NCBI RefSeq assembly: GCF_012926615.1
Contig: NZ_JABBNU010000009.1
Coordinates: forward strand, 124,001 to 188,000
Direction of reading: 5' to 3'
Origin: Marinigracilibium pacificum
Lineage (GTDB): Bacteria > Bacteroidota > Bacteroidia > Cytophagales > Cyclobacteriaceae
DNA length: 64,000 bases
Part shown: piece by piece, positions 1-11,600 of the stretch
Numbering within the stretch: the first letter of the stretch is position 1
Layout: each line of letters opens with the position of its first letter
The notes under the pieces: generated by a model
Database searches by the model: none
Told to the model about the DNA's origin: nothing
Seen by the model: only the letters and a program-made list of their open reading frames with translations
Translations under genes and position numbers: made by a program

Positions 1-3000
1 TATTGCAGTAACCTCAGTTCCTCCAAGCCTTTCTTTAATCTTTTTAGCTTCAAGTTTATAATCACCCATTCTGGAAGAATAGTAGTCTTCTATTTTCTTA
101 GCTTCCGGAGATTTAGGGTCTATTTCAATAGCCTTGAACATGCGATCATACTTGATATTAATTTTTGAGGAAGCCTTTATTATGAAATTAGCTGACTGTG
201 ATTGTTTGTCAGACACATCAATGGATTGTTCTTCAGATAAATAACCATTATAAGAAGCTCTAACTATATATTTGCCTGATGAAACTCCGTCTATAGAGTA
301 AGATCCATCTCTTTTTGTAGTGCCTGCATATTTTGGTTTCCCTTTCCTTAGTTTAAAGGTTTCACTACCGTAAATTTCAATATTCGCCCCTGGGAGAGAT
401 ATTTCCTTATTTTCATCTGTCACCCCTTTAACAGTACCTTTGATAGATCCTTCCCCGGAATCAGACTCAAAAATGATATTAGCAACTTTATTAGGCTGAT
501 TAACATTAACAGAAGTTTCTCTTTTTAGATTTCCGAACTGTGTACTTATTTTAAAAGTACCATAAGGCACTTCAGTAAAAATAAAATCTCCAGTTGCTTT
601 AGTTGTTGCTTTTCTTCCTAATTCATCAATACTTACAACTATTCCCGGAACCGGTCTATTACCATTAGGCGTTCTTTCTAGTACCGTTCCGGTAATAACA
701 CCTACGCTAAGCTGTGGTTGTAATTGAAAATCAATAGTATTTTCACCATTTACAATTGATACGCTCTTGCGGTCTACACCAAAACGAGGGTGAATTGCTT
801 CCATCTCAAATGTTGCTGCGGGTGCATTTGGAATTTCATAGATGCCATCATCATTTGTGGTGGCAACTAAATCAGTACCTGATACAGAAACTTTAGCATC
901 GAAAACGTTAAATAGATTTCCACTTGCATCAGCTGCTGTCACCCTTCCTGTTATCGAAGCCTGAGCATCTCTAACAATTGGAATGAAAATGGTAATTTTA
1001 TCTTTTCCTACTTGTTCATTTCTTGTAACATCTGTTACCTGATACTCGAACTCATCAATTAGAATATAACTTTCAGTTAGTTTCTTTTCCTCCTCTATCA
1101 GTTTTGGCTCTACAGTATAATTTAATATCTGACTTAATTTAGTTGGATCGGGATAATATACTTTTTCAGTAAACTCCACATTACCCAATTTAGGGTTTGT
1201 TAAAAGAGAAACTTTATAGACAGAAGGATCATAAAGATTATTTAACACTCGTTTTTGCAAAACCCTGTAAGCGTTAAGTTTCTTATCTTCAAAACCAACG
1301 ACACCACAAATAGGCGTAACCAACGGGTCTAAGGTTAGCGGCGTATGAGGTAAGTTACTACAATCATCACAACAGATAAATGGTAGTGTAAAATCAGCGA
1401 CAACGGTGCCTTCCATTGCATTTATCACCTTGATCATTTGCTCCGCATCAGGCATTTTAATCTCTAAACCTTGTTCACTATTACCCAATAATGGTTGCTT
1501 AGCTAATGTTTCTAGTAATTGAATTGTCTTTTCATCTATTTTACCAAAATCTCTTTGAATTGCCTGATATACTAGAATAAAGGTATCTCCGGGAGCTACT
1601 CCTGCCTTATGTTCCATACCCGGGTGATCTTTCTGAAAGTTTGAAAACTCCAATGACTTAGCCAACAGATCTATTCTTTCCTGAAGCGTATCGTATAAGG
1701 TTCTGATTGTGATGTATGGATAAATAGCCAGAAATTTGATTACATCAAACAATAAGCACATGATCAACAGAATAATTATCACCCTGACCATCAAGACATT
1801 ACTAGTAGCTCTTGTACTTAAAAACTTCATCAATTCAATGTATACTCTCATCGCACATTTATACTTTGACAGCCATTCCTCCATTGAAAAGTCCTTAAAA
1901 TCTACTGGCATAGCCTGAATCAAGCCCAATAAGCAATTATTCAGATCAGAAAACAGTCCGCTGAGGGAAGTATCTTCTGCAGAACGAACAGATACTGAAC
2001 GCTTAACCTTCGCTCTTTTAGATGCTCCTGCCAGTTTAATTTCAGCTTCAAAAACTTTTTTGCTCAGATTATTAAAATCCAGTTTCTCTTCAGAGATGTT
2101 AGCAAAATTCTGCATATCAAAAAGACTACCAGCAAATGAAGAAATATCAGACTTACTTTTTTCCGATGACTTTTTCTTATTTGACATTTCATCAAAAGTG
2201 GCACTATACTCCTTTCTATTGAGCACAACCTCTTCAACAGATTTGTTTGCCCTTACCAGGTTGTTTAAAACTAGTAGTAGCTTATTCCTCCAAATAGAAT
2301 AATCAGGTTGTAAATCGGCAATCAGACAATCAGGAATACTTCCCTTTTCTTGTAATTCACCAAAATGAATTGCCTTAACATCAAACGAAAGGTTCCATTT
2401 TGACTTTGCTTCTAATATTTGTGATTTTACCTCCTCTACACTTTTAGCCAGAATGCCTTCTATCCTCAAAAAGTTAAATTGATCCAATTCAAATCCTAAA
2501 GGTGTACTTATCGGATGTTCAGGGTCTTTATCGAATTCATGATTATCATAAGATAACTGCTTTGGAAAATCAGACTCATAACACCTTCTATAAACTTCAA
2601 AATTCCATGTATTTTCAAGTGTACTTAGATTATCAAATTCACTTTCCTTTTTAGAATCATAGTATATTGGAATGGTTCGTTGTGAGAGTGTTCCTTTCTT
2701 TTCACATGAAGGAGTAATTTTTAAAGGCCATTCTACTGGTTTCACTAGTCTATCCAGATCAAAGCTTTCAATTATCAGTACCATCCTTTTATGCAAAAAC
2801 CGCACTTTTTCAACAAGGTCCTTTTGTCCGCTTATAATTGGAGAGCCAACAAATTCATTTCTGTATTTTAAAGGAATACACACATCTTCTTCAGAGCCAC
2901 AAGCTTCTCCTAACATTAAATGCTTCGGAAAACGATCCATATCCGGGCAGCATACTGATGATAACTCGAAGGATACATCTCTAAATTCATTATATGCCAA

Positions 3001-3891
3001 TCCAAGATCTTTTACAAAATCGTACAGATACTGAACACCATAAATTGGTTCTTCCATTGCCAGAAAAGCAGAAACGTAATCTATGATTTTAGATATTTTG
3101 TCTGTTACCACTGATGAAGTAAATGGATTTTCCCCATAGACTTCAGATAACACCGGCTCATAAATATCATATGTTTGAGATAGCATTGGAAGAAATGAAT
3201 CAGAAGCTAAGGCACCTAAATACCTAACTCCCATTTCATAATAATTATCAACTTCACTATCCATCAAAGGTCTTTTCCAGAGATAAGGCGGTAATAAATT
3301 CTTTTCCGGATAAGATGCATCTGATTTACCCCCTTCAATTAGTGGCCAAACCAAATTTTCAAGTTGATCTTTACTAATTAATAGTTTTCTGAGAGTGAAG
3401 ATTCTGTCTATACCTAATTCATCACAGCTTTTACCCAGGCATGATTTCAAATCTTTATCAAAGCATTCAAGATACAGGACAACAACTTTATCACTCAGGA
3501 AGCTTTCATCAAGATCAGTAACTACCTCCTCTGGTTGAGTCAGTGCTGTTTCTGTTAACAACTCATATAGTTTCAGGTCTTCATGTTCAAACGGAGGGTA
3601 GCTAACGGTATCAGGTAAAACATACTCACGATACCTGGTCGTAGGGCAATTTCCTATACCTATTAAAAATCCTTCTGAAGTGACTCCAACCCCTTTTGAA
3701 ATCGTAAGCGTGGATTTTGAATCTTCTGTTTTGCAGCTTAACTTCATACCACATACTATTCCCATTCCTATCAGGGCTACTCTGGTAAGTCTGTTTTGTT
3801 GATCCAGATATTTTATAATTTGATTTAGCTGACCACTTGTTAGTACCTGGCTATCCTCAAATACGGGGTAATTATTGATAATCGTACTCAT
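1..3891 (-). CDS. Giant eCIS-associated protein with hydrophobic segment and carboxypeptidase-regulatory-like repeats (partial)
   Basis: The frame opens with ATG at 3891 (MSTIINNYPVFEDSQVLTSG) and stays open to base 1, so at least 1297 residues are present and the C-terminus lies outside the window. Residues about 1-690 have no domain I recognise. Residues 698-727 form a strongly hydrophobic stretch (core VIIILLIMCLLF) that could span a membrane. Three beta-sandwich repeats of the carboxypeptidase-regulatory/CnaB-like type follow near residues 977, 1063 and 1148, each starting with a motif like ITGRV, ITGTV or IKGTV and ending with a GxYxI/V strand. There is no N-terminal signal peptide. The start lies 4 bases past the stop of the upstream wedge gene, so it is the last visible gene of the eCIS operon. 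Its role is unknown; a structural, surface or membrane-anchoring part is an inference. Confidence 0.8.
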   Translation of the reverse strand, partial: MSTIINNYPVFEDSQVLTSGQLNQIIKYLDQQNRLTRVALIGMGIVCGMKLSCKTEDSKSTLTISKGVGVTSEGFLIGIGNCPTTRYREYVLPDTVSYPPFEHEDLKLYELLTETALTQPEEVVTDLDESFLSDKVVVLYLECFDKDLKSCLGKSCDELGIDRIFTLRKLLISKDQLENLVWPLIEGGKSDASYPEKNLLPPYLWKRPLMDSEVDNYYEMGVRYLGALASDSFLPMLSQTYDIYEPVLSEVYGENPFTSSVVTDKISKIIDYVSAFLAMEEPIYGVQYLYDFVKDLGLAYNEFRDVSFELSSVCCPDMDRFPKHLMLGEACGSEEDVCIPLKYRNEFVGSPIISGQKDLVEKVRFLHKRMVLIIESFDLDRLVKPVEWPLKITPSCEKKGTLSQRTIPIYYDSKKESEFDNLSTLENTWNFEVYRRCYESDFPKQLSYDNHEFDKDPEHPISTPLGFELDQFNFLRIEGILAKSVEEVKSQILEAKSKWNLSFDVKAIHFGELQEKGSIPDCLIADLQPDYSIWRNKLLLVLNNLVRANKSVEEVVLNRKEYSATFDEMSNKKKSSEKSKSDISSFAGSLFDMQNFANISEEKLDFNNLSKKVFEAEIKLAGASKRAKVKRSVSVRSAEDTSLSGLFSDLNNCLLGLIQAMPVDFKDFSMEEWLSKYKCAMRVYIELMKFLSTRATSNVLMVRVIIILLIMCLLFDVIKFLAIYPYITIRTLYDTLQERIDLLAKSLEFSNFQKDHPGMEHKAGVAPGDTFILVYQAIQRDFGKIDEKTIQLLETLAKQPLLGNSEQGLEIKMPDAEQMIKVINAMEGTVVADFTLPFICCDDCSNLPHTPLTLDPLVTPICGVVGFEDKKLNAYRVLQKRVLNNLYDPSVYKVSLLTNPKLGNVEFTEKVYYPDPTKLSQILNYTVEPKLIEEEKKLTESYILIDEFEYQVTDVTRNEQVGKDKITIFIPIVRDAQASITGRVTAADASGNLFNVFDAKVSVSGTDLVATTNDDGIYEIPNAPAATFEMEAIHPRFGVDRKSVSIVNGENTIDFQLQPQLSVGVITGTVLERTPNGNRPVPGIVVSIDELGRKATTKATGDFIFTEVPYGTFKISTQFGNLKRETSVNVNQPNKVANIIFESDSGEGSIKGTVKGVTDENKEISLPGANIEIYGSETFKLRKGKPKYAGTTKRDGSYSIDGVSSGKYIVRASYNGYLSEEQSIDVSDKQSQSANFIIKASSKINIKYDRMFKAIEIDPKSPEAKKIEDYYSSRMGDYKLEAKKIKERLGGTEVTAI

Positions 3892-3895
3892 CACA

Positions 3896-6800
3896 TCATG
3901 TGTTAAATGTACCTAAAACTGAGTTGTTTAATATTATTACTCCTTCCAGAGTGTCATCCTCTTCACAGCTATGAAGTTTACCTGTAGGGTACACATTTCT
4001 AATTCTGGTAAGAATGTCTATAAATTCTGTTAATGCATTTGAAAGTTTGGCTTTATCTGGTTCGTCCTTGCCAATTTCAACAAGCCATCTTTTATATTTT
4101 TCTTCGAACTCACTCATATGCTCACAGCTAATCCAACAAATATTCAACATCACATGAGCCGGAGTTTCAAGTCGGATGGTCTTATTCATATATTTTCGGA
4201 AGTCAAGATTAATAAACCTTCCCGGCCAATAAGGCAGAACTACACTGGCGACGAAAGAATAAGGATCTTTCTGCTTACAAGATTCGCAATCCTGATCGAG
4301 ATGAATTGGCAAAAGGCTATCTTGAACTAACTCTTCAATTCTATCAAAAGTAACTTCAATACTTCCTGCATTATCAATAACTGAACTCACCAAATAGCGC
4401 CTGTCATTGATAGAATCTTGAGAATCTTTTATTAGAATTTTATTTCCTTCCTGAAGGTTTAAAGCATCACTATCACTAATTATGATTTTATTGTCCGCAG
4501 AAACTACATTATCTATTGATGCCTTTTTGATATATACCAGATCCCCATTTAAATGAGGCGAATCCGGCAGGTCGAAGGCAATTGGTGTTTCATCAATTTT
4601 GGTTGAGATAACAGTATCTGTACCATCAAAAGCAATGCTACTTACTTTGTACTGACCATCATTAAAACTACCTCCAGTAATATTAATAATGCTTGTTACT
4701 GCCATCTCGCTAGTTATATCTCCTGCCACTTTAATTTGGCTATCTTCTACACTGGCACTTACAATAGGAACTATTTTTTGAAAATACAGATCTCCCTGTG
4801 GAATCAATCCTTCCTGAAGAGTCTCGCCCTCAGGAATAATAAAAAGCATTTCGTTAACTCTTGGTCTCAGAAGAACATGTTCAATAACATGCATACCTTC
4901 ATGGTAAAAGAAAGTGCCTTCGATAAAATCAATCAATTCCTGGATAGCCTCTTCATCGGCCATGCCTTTTATGATAAAGGATGAAGCTGTTATACCTGTA
5001 ATTTCAAATTGCTTGCTATAAGTAATTTCACCCGGATCTTCGGAGTCTGAGATAGGTTCTTTAATACCAATTAATGTTCCGGCACCTCCAGCCTCTAAAG
5101 ATAATATGGTATAATCAGCATCGTTACTGGTAGAATTTGTAATACTTATTTTTTCGCCTACCTTAACTAAACCGGTAATATCATTACCTATTTCAATTAT
5201 CCTGTTGTCGAGATCTAAAGATTCAATGGCAAAACTTTCAGTCCAGGAAAGCATTCCATCATATTCCAGAGGAGCTAAAGCTCCGTCAATTTCTATTTCA
5301 ACTGTTGCTCCATCTGCAGTTGCTCCAATCACATCATAAGTACCGTCATGATGGGTTGAACCCGATACTTCAACTTGTCCGGAGGTTAAGTTAGCAGCCT
5401 CATCAGCAACGGCATCGTTAAAATCATTTGCTATACTTAATCCAATATTTTCTCCATACCTGTCATGAATTGAAAAATGGTATGATCCGGATGAGTCAAA
5501 AGTGTAATGCCCTCTACTCGATCCATTATTAATCACATCCCATAGAGCCTGATGCGCATATTCTTCTCCTTTTTCTAAAACTTCGGCTTCAGTGTCTCCA
5601 ACTTCAGCAGGTCTGGTTATGCTTCCTTCCAATAATGCATTTTCTGAAGTAAAACCAAATGACTTGGAATAAAGAGTATAATTAATTGTAAATGTTGGAG
5701 GTTCAGGGTCTACCGGAGTCATATCTGCCACCACTTCGTATTCAAAATAATTTAGAATCGGGCAACTTAGATTTTTTCGGTTTGACTGTGGGTTTGTAAA
5801 ATATTCTCGCTCTAAAACTTCAACCAGGGTATCAATATCATCCTCTGCTTCATCAGTGCCAGCTACATCATTTGTATATGTTTTAACTGATACTCCCAAT
5901 TGCTCTTCTTTACATTTAAGATCAAAAACCAGATCCCCATCTTTCTCAAATATTTCAAAATTTTCAGAGTTAACACCACTAATCAAAAGCAATTCAAAAG
6001 CTTCTTTAACTTCATTTTCTGTGTCAAAAAGAGCCGTTTCAAGTAAAACATTGGCACTATCGTCTTCAATCTGACCTTTAAACTGTAACCCATCAGGAAT
6101 TACTTTGAAATTATTGGTAAAAGCCAACTTATCTATCGGCCATGGTTCAATACCCGTTAGTAAAGAAACTCTGTTTTCAAGACCTGAAACATTATCAACA
6201 TGCCAGTTTTTACACTCATCCATGTAGTTAAACCCCTTTCCTCTGCTTTTACTTAAATCAGGGTAATCATTTAAAAACTTAAGCTTGTCTTCAATTAATT
6301 CTTCCGGTGCTTTTGATCCTGAAATTTTATAAGATAAAAGAGCATAGTCTGTAAAAGTTTCTGCAAATCGAGCGAGTAAATGATCCAGAAATTTATTTCT
6401 TCTGGTCTCGTATAACTTTTGGTCTTCAACTATTTCCTGAAGTTTTACCACGTGCCCCGACTTATCAACATACAGTGGATCAGCATTAGGAATAATATCA
6501 AATAAGGGTTGAGAAAAATAGGTCTTATCAATAAGGTAATTGCCAAATTTATCTTTCTCACCATTCATTGAGAACAAATCCTTAACATGGGAAAGTTGCG
6601 ATGTATAATTTGCCAATAACTGATCAAAAAAGAGCAGAAACCCTTTCAGCTGTTTTACTTCTGTTTTTTTAATAACCTTTCCGGTATCATCAAGTGCTTC
6701 AAGCCCGGGAATACCTTTTGAGCCTACTCCATAAGACTGAGGAAATTCTTCTTGCACACTTATATACGCTTCAAGATCTTTAAACTCCCCCTTTGGAATT

Positions 6801-8626
6801 GGAATATCCATCTTAGGATAATGTATTTTTTGAGGTCGACTGTTATCTTCTAGCGCTTCAATTATATTTCGAACCTCTATTCTATTTGCGTGATAGGGTA
6901 ACTGATCTTTAAAGAAAGTTATTTTTGAATCATCCAGATTAAGTCTTGGCACATAGTTTTCTTCCATAGCTAGCTCTAAACACCACTTAACGCTTTTTGA
7001 TGGAATATTATCTGTGTTATCTAATGCTCTATTAGCAATCTGAATACTATTGACAGCCAAAACTCCCTCCACATCCATAATTATTCTAATCAAATCAGAA
7101 ACATGAATGCATTTAATTCTTTCAGCCCTGTTTAATTCATCATCATCTATAAATCCATGCTTTAATAGAGGGCCTTCAAATACCTTGTCCACTGTTAAGC
7201 AAAGAGTATCATCAATGGTCCCTCTGAAGATATATGCCCCTTCATTAAACTCATTAGTCAGAATATCTTCATAAACCTGAATATCGGTGAATTCCGGATT
7301 CTCTTTGTTTTTTCCAATACAGGAGACAGTATATTCTCCATCAAGCTCACCAGCATTCAAAAGTGTTATTATGTCATCCTGATTAATATCTTCTTCTAGT
7401 GCCTGATTAATTGTAAAAGTTTTTTTGAAACGTTTTATTTCGCCAACTTCATATTTGATTTGGTTTCTGCATTTATTAAGCATTTCTTCCAAAGTATAGA
7501 AGTTTACTTGTGGAGAGAGGAATTTCGAAATTTCATAATAAATATTGGCTTCGACAGTTTCTACATCTGCAGTTGGATCAATCTCAATATCGGTACAAAG
7601 TAAGATCTCCTCGACTTTAAGTGCATTGAACTTGTAGTAATCATCACACAGACTTCTGTTTGCATGTAGTGTATCAAAGACCTCACTTACTATTTCATGA
7701 ATTTTATTTACCTTTTGAACATATAACTGCACCAATCCTTCAATAGGATCATACACAAATTCATTTACCTTATCGATGATTTGAGATAGCCCGTCAATTG
7801 CACTGATTGTGCCTCCAATTTCTTTATTCCCAGTTAGAATGACCTCATTCTTATTACTAATGGAGGTATTAAGAGTATAATTATCAGGAAGGTCAAAGAT
7901 TTTTACTGTTACATTAATTATGTTGGCCTGAACACTGGTTAAGTCCTCCCAATTAACCTCAGCATTATCCCATCTTGGAAATTCTATTTTTATATTGAAC
8001 CTGACTCCCTGAATATTCGGGTCTGGCAAATGTTCAAAAATGACAAGATCTTTATCAATGGTATTTGAATTCAAATCCCCATAAGTATCGCAAGAATCAA
8101 ACTCTAACAGCACATCATAAAGCGCATTAACATAATAGCTATCCTGCTCAGGCACTAATGGAACCGGATCAAGCGATAATTTGCTTTTACTATTATTTAC
8201 AAAAATTTCATGCTCAGCAACCGGTGATCTGCTAATCCATGCATTTTTTACGCCTGCATACTTACAGTCTCCATCAATTTCGTCCACCACTTCTACATCC
8301 ATCATCAGCTTTCGGTAATCATTTTTAGTTACCGGACAATTTGGCAGGATCTTACCCGCTGTGTAGAAATTCTTTATATCAAAAGTATCTGTTAGCTTCT
8401 GAGCCAGAATATCCTTTATATCATAATTAACTCTGAACCCAATATCCGTAATAACATAACTAATAGCCTCTAGCATGGTAATCCCCGGATCATGGGAATT
8501 GTAATCCGTCCAGAGCTTACCTGCCAACTCCTGAATATGCTTGATACCTGTTTCACGCAATAGTTCATATTGCATACTTTTTAATTCAGGGGCTTTTTTT
8601 GATATGGTTTGAGATTTTTCTATCAT
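3896..8626 (-). CDS. eCIS baseplate wedge protein, Pvc12/Afp12-like, enlarged
   Basis: This 1576-aa protein probably forms the outer baseplate wedge of the contractile injection system. Near the N-terminus (residues about 37-60) it carries the family-type motif WTDYNSHDPGITMLEAISYV. Near residue 1250 it has EGMHVIEHVLLRPR, and near the C-terminus APAHVMLNICWISCEHMSEF, both of which I associate with Pvc12-like proteins. It is longer than typical homologues as I remember them. Part of the excess is a set of beta-rich repeats at about 1085-1135, 1138-1215, 1288-1370 and 1377-1435 that share a (D/N)-x-x-Y-x-(I/V)-x-S pattern. It overlaps the upstream gpJ-like gene by one base (A of ATG shared with the stop), which suggests translational coupling. 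The family is confident; the exact subunit match is inferred from gene order. Confidence 0.85.
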   Translation of the reverse strand: MIEKSQTISKKAPELKSMQYELLRETGIKHIQELAGKLWTDYNSHDPGITMLEAISYVITDIGFRVNYDIKDILAQKLTDTFDIKNFYTAGKILPNCPVTKNDYRKLMMDVEVVDEIDGDCKYAGVKNAWISRSPVAEHEIFVNNSKSKLSLDPVPLVPEQDSYYVNALYDVLLEFDSCDTYGDLNSNTIDKDLVIFEHLPDPNIQGVRFNIKIEFPRWDNAEVNWEDLTSVQANIINVTVKIFDLPDNYTLNTSISNKNEVILTGNKEIGGTISAIDGLSQIIDKVNEFVYDPIEGLVQLYVQKVNKIHEIVSEVFDTLHANRSLCDDYYKFNALKVEEILLCTDIEIDPTADVETVEANIYYEISKFLSPQVNFYTLEEMLNKCRNQIKYEVGEIKRFKKTFTINQALEEDINQDDIITLLNAGELDGEYTVSCIGKNKENPEFTDIQVYEDILTNEFNEGAYIFRGTIDDTLCLTVDKVFEGPLLKHGFIDDDELNRAERIKCIHVSDLIRIIMDVEGVLAVNSIQIANRALDNTDNIPSKSVKWCLELAMEENYVPRLNLDDSKITFFKDQLPYHANRIEVRNIIEALEDNSRPQKIHYPKMDIPIPKGEFKDLEAYISVQEEFPQSYGVGSKGIPGLEALDDTGKVIKKTEVKQLKGFLLFFDQLLANYTSQLSHVKDLFSMNGEKDKFGNYLIDKTYFSQPLFDIIPNADPLYVDKSGHVVKLQEIVEDQKLYETRRNKFLDHLLARFAETFTDYALLSYKISGSKAPEELIEDKLKFLNDYPDLSKSRGKGFNYMDECKNWHVDNVSGLENRVSLLTGIEPWPIDKLAFTNNFKVIPDGLQFKGQIEDDSANVLLETALFDTENEVKEAFELLLISGVNSENFEIFEKDGDLVFDLKCKEEQLGVSVKTYTNDVAGTDEAEDDIDTLVEVLEREYFTNPQSNRKNLSCPILNYFEYEVVADMTPVDPEPPTFTINYTLYSKSFGFTSENALLEGSITRPAEVGDTEAEVLEKGEEYAHQALWDVINNGSSRGHYTFDSSGSYHFSIHDRYGENIGLSIANDFNDAVADEAANLTSGQVEVSGSTHHDGTYDVIGATADGATVEIEIDGALAPLEYDGMLSWTESFAIESLDLDNRIIEIGNDITGLVKVGEKISITNSTSNDADYTILSLEAGGAGTLIGIKEPISDSEDPGEITYSKQFEITGITASSFIIKGMADEEAIQELIDFIEGTFFYHEGMHVIEHVLLRPRVNEMLFIIPEGETLQEGLIPQGDLYFQKIVPIVSASVEDSQIKVAGDITSEMAVTSIINITGGSFNDGQYKVSSIAFDGTDTVISTKIDETPIAFDLPDSPHLNGDLVYIKKASIDNVVSADNKIIISDSDALNLQEGNKILIKDSQDSINDRRYLVSSVIDNAGSIEVTFDRIEELVQDSLLPIHLDQDCESCKQKDPYSFVASVVLPYWPGRFINLDFRKYMNKTIRLETPAHVMLNICWISCEHMSEFEEKYKRWLVEIGKDEPDKAKLSNALTEFIDILTRIRNVYPTGKLHSCEEDDTLEGVIILNNSVLGTFNT

Positions 8627-11600
8627 TAGCTCAGATCTATAAAATCGGTTTCAGTTGGTTCTTCAATTGAGGTTATTTCCGGGTAGCAAGAGCAATCGTC
8701 TGCAGTTGCTATTTGAGCTGTACTTGCTACTTCATTATCAGGGCAGTCACAACAATCGACAGAAGTATCAATCTGTAATATTTCATGTTCATCTGCTGAA
8801 CCTAAAATTGAAACAGCAGTAGTGGCTATAGCCTCATCAATATCTTTGGTTGGATCATTTTCCGGATCAAGAGGAACAATATGATACATCTTGAAGCAGG
8901 AGAGATAATCAACATATGAGCGCTCTTCAATAAAATTGATGATCACAGATTTATGTATTTTACCTCCAAAGGTTATATCTGCAGGACAATGAGACGACCA
9001 CGGAGAAAGAAATTCTCTTAGTTCTTGTTCTAGTCTGTTTGTATAAAACCCGATCTCACTGCTGAAAAACTTTACTTTAAATGATACTTTAATTTCTTCA
9101 TAGATTGGATTTTCAACATGAATCAATGCACTCATTGGGTTAAGAGCATCGATGTATTCATTAATGCTATCTAAGGTTGCCAGACTAGTCATTGGTCTTA
9201 ATGGGTCAACAGCATTTTTATTTTGCACATTCGAAACTACTACCAGAGTTACATGCCCTGGAGCCATTTCTGAATAATTGACTAATGTTCCTTCAAACCT
9301 CGTATGATTAATACATTTAACTTTATATACTGAAGGAAACTGTTGCAAAATCATATGTTCATAATCCCATATGGTAATTGCCCTGTTTTTATGCCTTAAC
9401 CGCTCACTGACCCGGGTATAGTAATCCCTGCTTTCTTCCATTACCTTTCCGCCAAATGATGCATATGGCTGTTCCAGCTTATCAATTGCACTATTAGATT
9501 TTAATAGTTTTTTAATCGAGTCTGCAGGTAGCGGAATTCTCAGGTGGTCAGGATCATTATTATTATCTTCAAATTTCACCATTACAGCCTGTGCACGTAT
9601 ATCAATCAGCTTACTTATTGCATCAGATTGTTCGGTAACCGAAGCTTTAAGCCAGAAGTACTCTGAGGGTAAGAGCGTATTATTTTTAGAAGCTTCTTCA
9701 GGTATCGCAAACTGAATAATTCCCGATGTTAACAATCCATTTGTACTATCAGAAAGAATCGTTTTTTTATCAAATGGAACCCAATCGTTATTAGATAAAA
9801 TTGCCCAATCCACCTCTTGAATATCTCGTTGAGGATTGGCGCTTCCTTCAGATACTTGAAATAAAAGAGATAATGATTGTGGGGGAACTAAATCACTAAT
9901 TCCAATATACAAATTGCCTTCATCATTAAATTGAGGCAATAAATTTACCGTAGATGACTTTTTAATAACTTCTTTCACTCCAAAAGGCTCATGATAGAAG
10001 AATTGCTCTGAGTTTTCTAAGCTTGCATTTTCATTATCAAAACTAAAACTAACATTTGATTCATATTCCAATGAAAGCTCTTGTAATGAAGGGGTATATG
10101 GAGTGTTGGGTAGTTGGGCCCAAGCGGCTGAACTTTCTTTAGCCAGTTCTATAGCCTGCTTTGCATACGCATTAGGGAACTTTGAATGACCAAAGTCTAC
10201 ACTTTTTAATGTAACTCTTATAAAACCCTTTTGAGTATTTATATCATACTCTTCAAAATCGTTTAACTTTTTATCTCTAGAAATTGCACTCAACTTAGAT
10301 GCATCTATAGTATTAATTAAGCTATATGATCCGGCAGATGGAAGTCCATTGGCATCACCAACTGCATTTCCATTAGAGTATGTAAATAAATTAGTTTGGT
10401 TTCCACTTAGGAGGCTAACCCATGTCTTTTTATCCAATGCTTTAATATCAATTTTAAAGCTGGTATTTTTTCTTGAAGTTGAAGGGACTGGATCGGTAGA
10501 GGATGAAGGTATCGAATCATAATTAGTATAATAATTCCCAAATGTCCCTGATGGCAAATCGTTCCATTGAAATTTGACTTTAAGTAATGAAAGCTGCTTT
10601 TGAAATACCTCCCAGCTTCCAATATAAAATTTACTACCTACATAAGGTCTGTTACCAAAAGGAACAAAAGGTTTTGAAGGATCAAGAACTGAAAAATCAT
10701 TTTGAAGAATCAAATCTTTTACTCCGGTGACATGAACATTAATATTTACACTCTGTGGTGTTAATCCTTTTAATAATTTGTAGACAAAAGGATCATGATT
10801 TTTTTCATTATTCAACAATACCTGAATAACAGGCCACTGAGTTTTATAGGGTTGAATTAAAGTTTCTTCATCATATGCAACTACGGCAGGCAAATTCTCC
10901 TTTAAGGTACGTTTAAGAATTATTTTATTGCCATCAGACTGCGTATCAAGCGCATTTTCAGCTACAGCTTCAAGCCATTCTTCTTCACCACTTAATTTAA
11001 CTTTGAAATGATCATTTTGTAATGCTCCTGAAAGGCCAATATTTGAAGAAAAAGTCAGTTCAATAGTAATCACTCTTTCGCCTTCTGCCAAAAACAATAT
11101 TGGTGATGCAAATGCAAAGCCTATTTCAGGTTGTAATCTATCGGCAGTAAAAACACCACCCGCTTCACTGAAAACAGGCTCACCAAATGTCTTCCAACTC
11201 AATTCCTCATTCTCAATTTTCGCACCTTCACCATCAGATGAGTTTGCGATGGAAGAAGCATATAATCTGTTATCGTTTTGAAGACCAGGAAGGTCATCAT
11301 TCAGACGATCATGGATATTAGCAAAAACCGCCTTTAAATCAGTGACCTTAGCTTTATTTATTACTATATCATCGATAACTTCATAAATACGCTCAACACC
11401 AGTATCATCTTTACCTGCTTTTAGCTTAGTACCTGCCTTTATCAAATAATCTTTTACATTCTTAGCCAAGTGAAAAATCACTGCTGCTTTATCAGGTACT
11501 GCCGGATTTTCTTTTAACTGAAGGACATCACGATAATAAAAATCTAAATGACGTTTGGTTAAGGTATTTAAATCGTCCTGAGCAATTTTAAAGACATATA

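Noticed and set aside
1736-3034. Plus-strand open frames opposite the giant eCIS protein
   Set aside because: They lie wholly opposite a much longer minus-strand coding frame, have no recognisable domains and no ribosome binding or operon context.
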